This document shows, in pieces, positions 51,974 to 62,400 of a stretch of DNA of 64,000 bases. The stretch covers positions 60,968,379 through 61,032,378 of the forward strand of contig CM054182.1 of NCBI GenBank assembly GCA_028829895.1, written 5' to 3'. The notes under the pieces were generated by a model, which worked only from the letters and a program-made list of their open reading frames with translations, searched no databases and was not told the origin of the DNA. Position 1 is the first letter of the stretch; each line of letters begins with the position of its first letter. Origin of the DNA: Sinotaia quadrata. Taxonomy: Eukaryota; Mollusca; Gastropoda; Architaenioglossa; Viviparidae. The translations under genes were made by a program, and so were the position numbers.

Positions 51974-52691
51974 TTCTATATGCCATTGTCTTTCATGTAA
52001 TTAGAAAATATGTGAATGTGGTGACCATTTATGTGATATATCCCTAAGACAAGAGTCTGTATGTTTGCATAAAAAATGAAATTTTTATGATGGATGAAAA
52101 ATTTATGGATATTATTGCAAGTTATACTAACATCATCATGATCTTCATCATTATTAATAATATTGAATTGATGCTATTAAAGTTTAAGAGAGCAACATGT
52201 ATTATTAGTTGATGACTCTATTTTAGTGCATCTTTTTAACTGTAAAAACATATTAAGATATTTTTACAAATGGCCAGTGTTTAAAATAATTATAAATATT
52301 AAAGGAATGTTATAAAGTCATTTTACAAATGATAAATTAAAAGTAATTAAACATGCATCACAAATTACATTCTAAAATATTGATTGTTTAAGATTATTTT
52401 TCCAATAACAATTTTGTGAATGAAAATAGACTTAGCAAAATATGTATTGTATAATTGTTACATTAAATAACAGTAAGATGACATTGTCTGATATTGTTAG
52501 TTGTACTAATGAAGTATTGTCATGATTGTTTTATTTATATTGCTGCTGATTGATGTTAGAATTATGATTGCTTTAAAAAGTGGGAGTTTATGATTGGTTC
52601 TTAAATCAAAATATCTCAAATTTATATAAAAAATAGGATTCCGATTGGTTACATGAAGTCATTTTCTGCATTGTGATATAGAACAAGCATT
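51974..52691. other. 3' flank of G4; no gene recognised
   Basis: Very AT-rich. Confidence 0.5.
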
Positions 52692-52753
52692 TAGGTTGTG
52701 ATAATACAGTAGATAATGAGCATTACAAAAAATCATATACTCTTCCACTGTTT

Positions 52754-52787
<34 letters not shown>

Positions 52788-53065
52788 CGTTTGTTTAGAT
52801 TGTGATAATACAGTAGATAATTATTAATGAGCATTACAAAAAAGTCAAACTGTACAGCTTTTTTTGGCTGTTGCTTAGATTGTTAATATAGTAGATAATA
52901 AGAATTTTAAAAATTATACACTCTACTACTAGTACTACTTTTTTTTGCTTATGTTGTGATAATAGAGTAGATAATGAGAATTTTAAAAAAAAAATCATAA
53001 TCTGTTTAATGCTTTTATTTTGCTTAGGTTGTGAAAATACAGTGGTTTGTGAGAATTAAAAAATT
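52692..53065 (+). repeat. About 85-bp tandem repeat, 5 diverged units
   Basis: Units share TTGTGATAATACAGTAGATAA, then GAG(C/A)ATT and AAAATTATACA. The first two are separated by a (TG)n/(CG)n run at 52754-52790. Confidence 0.75.
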
Positions 53066-54783
53066 ATACACAATACACATGTATTTTTACTTTTAAAAAA
53101 GTATTTGTAAAAGTCATTTTCTTGTTGTAATGGAAAATTGCATTTATTTTTGTCTCAGTTTTAAGATCTTCATGTTTTTCATGTGGCATTAAGAAAATAA
53201 TTTTATCCTTTGCATTCTTATATTACACAAGGATCAATTGTTTTATTGAGAATATAGTAACACAAACTTAGTTTTAGTGTATATTTTTTATTTGTTAAAA
53301 TAAATTCTTTCTTTCAATGCATTTATTTTTTTCTCTCAGCTACCATTGCACTTTGTAAATTCTTCTTGAGGCATAAAGAAAATATCTTTACAGTCAACAT
53401 TTTAGAACATATCCAGTTGTGTACAGTTCATGAGGTCCCTCAGGTATCATACATTGTTTATTTGCAGGATTTAATCTTTCTAAAGCTATGTTTTTTCTGC
53501 AGCCCAGGTACTTTGGCACATTTAGGATTAGCTCAAGGAGATATTACTATACTATTAAGATGTTAGTAGAATGCTTGCATTTAAAACTGTACTTGTTAGG
53601 TTATGGTTGACACTCACAAATGTTAAAATTTGAAATATTTATAAAATACATGTTTGCTCACATTTGCAAGATATTTTTGTAAAAATATTGAAATATTTAT
53701 ACAATTTTGCAATAAAATATTTGGAAAGAAAAAAGCAAATGATGATTTATGTAATTCTCTGGTAGAGTTGCATATAGCTATAGTTGTTTGTTCTTTCTTG
53801 TTCACTTTGCTTTGTCTTTATTCCTTTTTTTTTCAAAAGTCTGCCTTTAAATATCAAGTCTGGGGTATTTTAAAGCATTAGTAGTGATACTTGGTAGGGT
53901 GTGTAAACTGAGTGTGTGTGTGTGTGTGCATGCATTCTGTATGCCCTCATATGAGTGACTTCAAATCTTAGTAGTAAATCTTAAAGAGTACTTTAAAAAG
54001 TTAATTATCTGACTAAATAGAGAATACATTTTTTAAATATAAATTTTGTCACAATTAATTATAAAAATGTTCATTATTAATTTGTACTGAAGGAAGATAA
54101 ATACAATGATCATTTTACAATATAGATGTATTATGTAAAGTTAAAATATCAACATTTTTGCTGTCAATCAGTTTGGCTTTGCTATCACATCCTAAGCCAA
54201 AATTTAAAGGCACAATGTTTGCTAAACTAAGACACCTCTTTAAGACTATATAAGTATATTCAAATAAATTACTTGCCATACAATTCAAATATAACTAGAA
54301 AGTGTCCTTTGTCAGCATGTAGTCACAAATTAAATAATTTCACTTTTATTTTTATTCACATTCTCAAAACATCATATTTTAAATGGATAAGGTTATTGAG
54401 AGATGCTTACATTAAATTATCATGATCTTTCATGAAATTTTTATTCAAATATAAATTATTCTGGAATATTGAATACATATTTTTAATTCGTAAACCAGTG
54501 GGTGGTTTGATACAGATCTAAACCCATCAAATACAGTTCAGGAAGAAAAATGTGGCAATCCAGTTATATCAAATATAAAGATTGAGGTCACTGACACTGT
54601 GCTTTATGTTGCAGTTATATAATCACACATTTAGAAATGACCCACTTTCACAATATTATTTTTACAATTAATATTTGTTAATAAATAAATATTTGTTATA
54701 TTTATAAATAGTTAGGCTGGCCTGTTTATGTTGCCAAATGCTAAGAAGAAAAAATGGTCATCTGGATGCATCATCTTATAGGA
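53066..54783. other. No gene recognised
   Basis: AT-rich spacer. Open frames at 53366-53566 and 53654-53881 lack domain or splice support. Short TG run at 53912-53928. Confidence 0.45.
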
Positions 54784-54979
54784 CAGGGGTGCATAAACTT
54801 TTAGGCCAGAGGGCTTCATTTCCAGCTGATAGTGTGTGGAGGGCCACAAGTCAGATTGCACATGGATGGCTCAGTAGAAGAAAAAACAACACAAATAATG
54901 AAATAAAGTCCTCTGGGGGCAGCACAGAGCCCTGTCTCAGGCTGCATGCAGCCCATGGGCCTCGGTTTGTGCACTCCTG
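54784..54979. mobile_element. 196-bp hAT MITE with perfect 8-bp target duplication
   Basis: Starts CAGGGGTGCATAAAC and ends GTTTGTGCACTCCTG (complementary ends with one or two mismatches). Flanked by TTATAGGA at 54776-54783 and again at 54980-54987. Length, ends and 8-bp duplication are diagnostic of a hAT-derived MITE. Confidence 0.9.
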
Positions 54980-55179
54980 TTATAGGACAACAAATTTTAA
55001 TACTTTGGACAGGTACACAGTAGCATAAGTTTAGTAAATGAAAAAGTAAAGATCACAAGAAAATCTCCGTTTGCTATATTAGCATGTTAATTTTGTGGAA
55101 ACTGTGCCTTTAAAAACACATCATATGTGATTTCTTCTTGGTGGTTATGGTAGGGTAGAACAATATGGTTATTACTTAC

Positions 55180-55468
55180 CATCCTGGACTTCCCGTAAAT
55201 GTAAGACGGTCTCAGAATATATCTTTAACAGTCTTAGTGTCACTGGTTGCCAGAGTGATGATGATGGTGAATTTATAGGAAACACTTCCGACTGGGACTG
55301 ATTTTGCACTGAGGCTTGGGGCAGGTAATGGTGGGATTTTTGTGGGCAGGTCTGGGGGCTACCTTTACTCTTACTTTCTGTCTTGTTGAGGGCACATTGC
55401 CACCCCCACAAATTATGAACATGGCTGGTCCCCAGAGTGGAGGTTAAAGTTTGTACTTCTGCTCTCAA
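55180..55468 (-). other. Possible minus-strand exon or old element fragment
   Basis: A 96-residue open frame of near-50% GC, unlike the AT-rich surroundings, rich in Ser/Gln/Pro/Leu and ending LREVQDG just before a consensus donor GTAAGT (minus strand, 55179-55174). No domain recognised and no partner exon found. Confidence 0.2.
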
Positions 55469-55479
55469 ATGAATCCATT

Positions 55480-55680
55480 ATCTTGTCTGGTAGTTGTCCA
55501 TGTTATCTCTGCTGTTTATATCTCTGATAGTTGTGTGTGCTGTCCATCTCTTGTCTGATACAAGTGATAGTTCTCTCTGTTGTCCATATCTTATCTGATA
55601 GTTGACATGACTGTCTCTTTCGTCTGTATTTTGTCTGACACTTATCTATAGTGTTGTTCATTTTGTCTGTGTTACAGTGT
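55480..55680 (+). repeat. Degenerate pyrimidine-rich repeat
   Basis: Loose repeats of TTGTCTGATAGTTGTCCAT and CTCT-rich text, period roughly 50 bp. Confidence 0.5.
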
Positions 55681-56127
55681 CGTTATATACTTCTAATTAT
55701 TTTTTTTAAATCCCTCCTACTATTCTGTTTGTATTTGGTTTATTGCATTATAGGTAGTTAGTTAAGTTTGCTTGTGTGTTTTCTGTTAAGTTTTAATTAT
55801 GTTATTTTTGCTTATTTTTATGCTATGGATTCTAGGTGGTTTCTACAGTCATTAATTCAGGTGCCTAGTTATCTCTGAGAGAAAAGAACGCTTATGTCAG
55901 CAAATAATTTAATAATTGAAATTAATTGGAATTAGTACCTAAGTGCATAACTTCTGAGTTACAGCAACTGGCTTTAGAAGCATTGCTTAGAACCTAATTA
56001 CAAATTGTGAAGACTAGCCTTCATTATGCATTTATTTCCTTGAGAATTATTGGGGGGAAAAATGTATTAGGCTTTATTATTTTTTAAATTTTCATTACTT
56101 GCCATGGTGAGAAACTACATTCTGAAT

Positions 56128-56715
56128 GACAACTGACTCAAGTGGTTGAAAGATGGTCTTGAATTGGCAGCCACTGATGTAAAGAATGGTGCTATGAGTA
56201 TGACGCTAACCACAAAGGTGATTAAATGGGAGTTAGGCCAGAGAAAACCAATCACATCAACATTTAATTATGAACAAGAAAACGGCTTGCAATTGCATTT
56301 GTTAAAATTACAAACCATGTTATACAGTTTAACAATATTAAATGTTAGAAGACTTGCATTTGAATTTGCTGGGAAAAACTACTGAAAATCGTTTCTACAA
56401 AAGTGGTGAACTTGCGAGTAAAGACCAAGCTGACGGGTTTTAAAAGAATTTTGAGTAATAGTTTCTTTGATTTGCTTGAGGATCATGATAACTGATTAAG
56501 TTCAGCCCAATGGGATATTTAATGTTGATGAACGTGGTTGTCAACAGTGCCAACTATACCTTCAAAAGCTCTAGCCAAGATGGGATCCAAGCAAGTTGGG
56601 ATAGTTTCATCAGCTGAAAAATGAGAAACATTTAAGAACTGGTGGGGTGGCAGGACTTGCCTCATGGTAGGGCACAAATGGAATGTAAAACCAGGAACAC
56701 ACCTGTGTGCCACGG
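56128..56715 (+). pseudogene. Pogo/jerky-like transposase remnant (Tc1/mariner superfamily)
   Basis: The frame from 56146 reads DGLELAATDVKNGAMSM, later LHLLKLQTMLYSLTILNVRR and LAFEFAGKNY, the N-terminal HTH/CENP-B-like layout of pogo-type transposases. Then, with stops and frame changes, FNVDERG (about 56517-56537, the first catalytic Asp region, VDE.G) and GSKQVG-like text (about 56580-56600). Multiple stops and at least one large gap make it dead. Confidence 0.6.
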
Positions 56716-57065
56716 GATTGGATCCATAATTACTTTTTTAGTGCTGAACTGCAGGGACGAAAGGCATTCAGACACTCAGGATCAAGAAAACTGTTCTTCA
56801 TTATCACTATATCAGTCCACTCTCATACACCACCAGTCCCCGACTTCTCGAAGTCCAATTACGTCAGGTACAGACGTAAGCATGCTTTTTCGCCCCCACT
56901 CCCCCCTTTCACACAGATACAGGCGCTTTTTCTTTGCCCCCTCCCTCCCCCTTTGGTACAGACTAGCACATGAGAGCGTACCTGTTTTCAAAAGTAGACT
57001 GTTTTTGCATAACGCCAATGCTGAGGCTGATTTTGAAACCAACTGAAACTTAAAACATTTTCAAA

Positions 57066-57200
57066 TCCGCTTATTAGTTAACATGCATTGATTATATTAT
57101 TTAAAAAATCCGCTTATTAGTTAACATGCATTGATTATATTATTTAAAAAATCCGCTTGTGAGTTAACATGCATTGATTATATTATTTAAAAAATCCGCT
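57066..57200 (+). repeat. 43-bp tandem repeat, about 3.3 units
   Basis: TCCGCTT(A/G)T(T/G)AGTTAAC starts at 57066, 57109 and 57152, plus a partial unit at 57195. Confidence 0.9.
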
Positions 57201-57435
57201 TTTACCTATTCTGACCTCATTTACGCCATGTGCTGATCAAAACTTGGCAGCGAGATTTCATAATGGTTCCGACTCAAGCAATATTGACTATTAAATCTCA
57301 TCAATTTTTCTTCAATCCAGTGAAGAAAGACCATTTTATGGGCGTGAGGTGCAGACAGATTATTATTTGAATGAAGATGATAGTGAGACTAAAAAGTAAA
57401 AGTTATATAGTTTTTAATCAGGACAGCAATAGCCA

Positions 57436-58110
57436 GTTAAGACTCCGACATGGAAGTAGATCCAGACCCACTCATTCATGCTGACATGGACAGCACTACT
57501 TCAAACACTATTTATTGTCCATGGAACATAAACCATAACAGAGCAATATACAGATTGAGATACAACAACACAAGATATACACAGAAAATAAACAACGAAA
57601 CAAAAACATGCACGCATTGCATAACGGACAACACAATCGAACACTTCCTACTCCAATGCAACAAATACACGGAAGAAAGGAAATTCCTCAAATACACAAC
57701 AGACCTATTAAACTTACCATTCCCCACCCAAGCACTCCTATACCCCAAAGAACACAATCAAAGCCACGTTCATCTAGCACTTATCACCTATCTCCTAGAA
57801 ACACACACACTGCACTTACTATATATATATAATTTTTTTAAAAAAACACGATAACACGCACAATCACAAACCTCAAACTCGCTGGTCTAATGCAAGCGGT
57901 ACACACTTCAACACACACAAGGCAGCTCTGAAAAAACCCTAAGAGGAAAACAAAAAAAACAACAACACACACACACACAAGACACGCACAATCACACGGC
58001 CAGACACGAAGATACAACACAACGCACGAACACCACACCACACCCTCTCTGAATACAAAAGATAGGAGGAAGGCCCCACAGGAATCTACCAAGAACTGAA
58101 AACATCCAAA
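57436..58110 (+). mobile_element. 3' end of a LINE-type non-LTR retrotransposon
   Basis: 57450-57854 encodes INHNRAIYRLRYNNTRY followed by CTHCITDNTIEHFLLQC, a C-x2-C-x7-H-x4-C knuckle typical of the region after the RT in I/Jockey-related LINEs, then a tail with HLALITYLLETH. The 3' side (57855-58110) is A/C-rich and non-coding. 5'-truncated, as usual for LINE copies. The base composition (A/C-rich plus strand) contrasts with the surroundings. Confidence 0.6.
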
Positions 58111-58189
58111 AGATGAAAAGTTCTAACGCAATCCCTGTGGGCGCTCTGTAGTGTTAGCGGAACAACAACTCCGAATGACTCAGCCAGTC

Positions 58190-58232
58190 TACTTTGGGGA
58201 GAGAAAAATGGCTGCTTTTGGGGTGCAGTAAA
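58190..58232 (+). promoter_or_regulatory. Candidate 5' non-coding exon of G5
   Basis: GGGGTGCAGTAAA|GTAAGT, the counterpart of 37365-37422 upstream of G4. It lies only ~80 bp after the LINE fragment, so that insertion abuts the promoter region. Confidence 0.4.
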
Positions 58233-59419
58233 GTAAGTGAAAGGGGATTTTTAGATAATGCCTTAGTTGATTGATTATTTATTCACTATTACATCAGTGC
58301 TTTTCAGTTTATCTTCAAGATTTAATTAATTTTCTTTGACTATCAAGATTTAATTATAATTATAATTTATATATACCTAGAATTTTCTTTGACTATCCTA
58401 TTCCTAGTATCCAAAAGTCACTTCAACAGCGTGATACTGATAGTGGTACCGAGACCTCGTGACGTGCATGTACATTATTTTCCTTTTTACTTAGTTTTAG
58501 TGAGAGAATAAACGTGTAGTTTATGTATAGGCAAACTGTTATTCGAAGAAAATATTATTAAAGATTCTGAATATAAGAAAAGCGTCAATTCTTAAAAATA
58601 GAAACGGGAAATCCTGTTAATGACAGGAAAATTCCCCTTATAGTCTTATACAGTTATAACTTATAGTGATACTATAGGGGCCTAATATTTTCTGCAACCT
58701 AGATCACTGATGTCTGTGATTAATTTAGATTTACGAATATGTCAGTCTTATAAATTTAAAATTAACAAGTATCAGTAATAAAGTTAATTGCCTGCCTTGA
58801 AATTGAAGGAAAATCTAATATTGGTAATAATAAATAACAATTTAAACCGGTTTCGGCTTATCCACGCAGTTTTTCGTCAATTGTATTGACTTTTAACTAG
58901 TTTAAGTGAATTGTAAAACAATGATTAAATAAACCGTTTGTTGTTTTTTATCGTTATACTTGGAATTGCAACCTAATAAATTTTTTAAAACAGTCGATTC
59001 TAAAAAAAGTAATCTGTTTTAACTGTATAATTAATACCAGAAATGCATTTTAAAAATGAAAACATATAGGCCCTACACAAAGTGGCTCATTTTAGAAGAT
59101 GCAGATACAATGTTGCAATCAATTTGTCATCCAATGAATATCACACAAGTCACACACACAAACACGTTTTTGAATGCACCAGTAAGATTCTGAGTTTTGT
59201 TTGTTCTGCTTGACTTTTTGTTTCATCACCAGATTTTTATTTCTGCTTTTAATGGCACAGACAATAATTTAGTTATTGATGGGTCAAATATTTCACTAAG
59301 AATAGCTTCAAACTAAAATAATATCCAGGTACTTATAGCCTAAGTTTCTGCTACTTTTCATTAATCTAATGCACTTTTATCATTATTAAAATACTAATCT
59401 TTTTTTCATTGTAGCACAC
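58233..59419. other. Probable 5' UTR intron of G5
   Basis: Recognisably homologous to 37423-38666. No other gene. Confidence 0.45.
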
Positions 59420-59470
59420 ATGGGTGGCATTGTCTTGAAATCATGCATTATACTTCTAATACTAGTTCAG
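59420..59470 (+). CDS. G5 exon 1: signal peptide
   Basis: 17 codons after CATTGTAG|CACAC, donor CAG|GTAAGT, phase 0. Confidence 0.8.
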
Positions 59471-62400
59471 GTAAGTGTTAAGAATAAGATTACTGAGAAT
59501 GAGATCACAGATAATGAAATGTAGTAATGACAAATCTGTTGCGGTCATTTGCAGCTGAAATTTATTCATATTGTAGCATTTACGATTTAGTGAACACACA
59601 TAGTGTGTTTTATAGAATATGCTAGGTTTCTCTAAATTATGAGTACTTCACATTGTGGGGATTTTTTTTGTGCTTAATATTTTTTAATAAGTAATAACAA
59701 TTTTCTGTGGAGGGAGTGAAAACATACCGCTACAATTGAAAATAAGAATTTATTGATCTTGTAAGAAAACAACATAAGAAGTATGGTTTCTTCAAGTAAA
59801 ATTTGCATTTATGTCTTGGTGATGATGAACATAGTGATATTTGTGGAAAGTATAAAACAGCATGCTTAAAGCGGCAATCTATTTAGAGAACAGTAGATGT
59901 CTTTAAGACTTCTCTCCACTTTTCTACTTTTGTCAGTATCAACATTCCCACAATCTTGTAGTTGTATTCACATTTTCACTTCTTCCTCTAACAATAATCT
60001 TTTGGGATGAATTAGTGACATTGTCTTATTATCTTATGGAGCTTATATGATTGTTCATATGAATTTGTCCACCACCACCACCACCACTCTCAATTTGTCT
60101 TTACTTCTGTTAACATAGGCACTTAATCTGAATGGGGATGGCCGGTGTCTTTTAGTTAGTTTTAATAGGTAATCCCAATCAAATTTTCAGATTGATTCAG
60201 AATAAAACAAATATGTTTACATATTAGGGTGATATTTGGTTGCTTGCAAAACTTTAAGAGAAAACCTCAAGTAGTTTATCACTTTATGAAATATTGTCAT
60301 TTAAATTCAAGTTAGTCATCATCAGTTTACAAGATGAATAAATTCTCACTTTTGATACACTATAGAAAGTTAAAATCTTCAGTTATGAAATGGCAAAGTT
60401 AAAATTATAATGGAAGGGTATAGTCTAAATGATAAAATTCAGAAGTTCTTTTCAGACAGTGTATTATATTTTACAAACTGTGTGCAAACATAGCTCATTA
60501 TTATGTAAATACATTGTAACATAATTAATAATAAAGTGCATATTCAACACATGACAGTATTCAAATAAGTGGCTTAAAATGTATTTTTTTCTGTATTTAA
60601 AACAATAGAGTATCAAGGAGTAACAGCCCAATATTTTTCAAAGACACTGATCTAAAACCATTAATATGAGGTCTCAAACATCATCAAACAAGCAAATTTA
60701 ACACATTTATTGATTTAGACTAAAGATTTTTTTAAAAAAGCAACATTAACCTGTTCGCTGTCAGTATGTTTTCGCTAGTGACAATGGAATGGGTCAGTGT
60801 ACTAAAATATTTTAAAAAAACTTATTTATAAAGTGATTTTAAAAAATCCAAGATACTCTGTAGTTTAGAAATGTGTTAAGGAATTTAAAAAGTAACTGAT
60901 TGGTTGTTTTATATAAATAGGTCAGCTATAAAAAGTGACCCGTTTTTGTGGTAAAGCATATATACCAAAGACAGTGAACGAATACTTTGGCAATTTTAGT
61001 GAAAAAATATTTATTCAAATGTAAGCACTGCAAAGATTTCAAAATAGCCAAGTTTTTAATTGATTACCCAAATTTTAGTTTTAAAGTTATGCTAATAAGA
61101 ATGGATCAGGAGAAAACTTATGGTTACGCTTTTATTTTTTGTTCTTACTGATAATGAAAAGTAATATGTGGTCATGCACAAGAAGAAATCTGGACCAGAG
61201 CAAATTTTTCGATCAGATATGGCTGCATTTTTAGCAAAAACACATCCAACACTTAGTAAGTGTAATTATTTTTATAGCCCCTTATTCATTCAGATTGTCT
61301 GTTATAGTTTCACATTTACTGTTGTGAAGATATAATATATACATATAATATATATATATAAATTGTCACTTATCACTCAATACACATATATGACTGGTTT
61401 AATGGCTTATGTGATAAATGTTTTATAAAATAGAGAGCATTAAGAATGTAAGCAAGGTAATAATGAAATTTTGGTGGTAGACAGTAATAAAATGGAAACA
61501 CTAAATACATATATTCACTTATGTGAAAGATTAATGCAAGGGCATGCATTGAATATTCAATAGGCTGCAGTGAAAAACACCTGGAATGAACTTCAGCATC
61601 TTCCAGAAGTCTGTGAGCCCTCACGGACTGACAATCATGAGTGCCCTGAACTGTATGATGAAAGAGAATTCCTACGTTTAACAGAAGACTGTTGTGGAAG
61701 TCATCCAAATACATCCTTTCACTGCCAGGAACACAAGACGGTCAATGATGAACCATATATTGTTGTTGCATGTCTTCCTGTTGTCACACCACCTCCAGGT
61801 AGGTTGCAAACAAAACAGGAAATATGAACTCTAGGATACAAGAAATCCCCATGGGTCCATTTGAAATATCATGTGTTTATTCTATATATTCAGAATTAAT
61901 GTGAGAGATATATAAGAAAATTGCATGAATTTGAGTTTATTTATTTTGCAATTATGTGTAACACAAATTTGTTTTAAACTAAAAAATGGCACCTCTTTTT
62001 GTAATATGCTTATATATAGCTATTTTCTTTAATTTTCACTGTTATAAATAATCCAAGAAACCTACCATATCTTGGTTTTCTTAGAAATGACAATACATTA
62101 AAGCAAAATTCTGCATCTCTTTTATTTTAAATGAGATTGAGGCTTATTTCAGTAAAATAAAAATTATAATGTATAATTTTTGTCCGTGTTTCATTAACAG
62201 ACACTAACATTTATGTACAAATTTCAACTTTCGCACCAAATCAGGTTGTGTATGTCCTCAGAATGGAACTCATTCATAATCTGATACCTAACTGTATATT
62301 GCGTTTTCTGTATCTGGTTTACGTGTATTTAAAGAATTTGAGTTGAGAGAATCATGGTGATGGTTAAACATTTAATATTCCCAATAGGCTTGATATGTTT

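Noticed and set aside
53340..53566. Frame after a TTTCTCTCAG acceptor as an alternative G4 last exon
   Set aside because: No clear membrane segment in the required phase; 51882-51973 fits phase and topology better.
57838..58092. Minus-strand Val/Cys/Phe-rich frame
   Set aside because: Complement of the A/C-rich 3' tail of the LINE fragment.
60749..60985. piggyBac-like MITE with CCTGTTCGCTGTC ends
   Set aside because: Only one side has a TTAA and the ends match poorly; not enough for a call.
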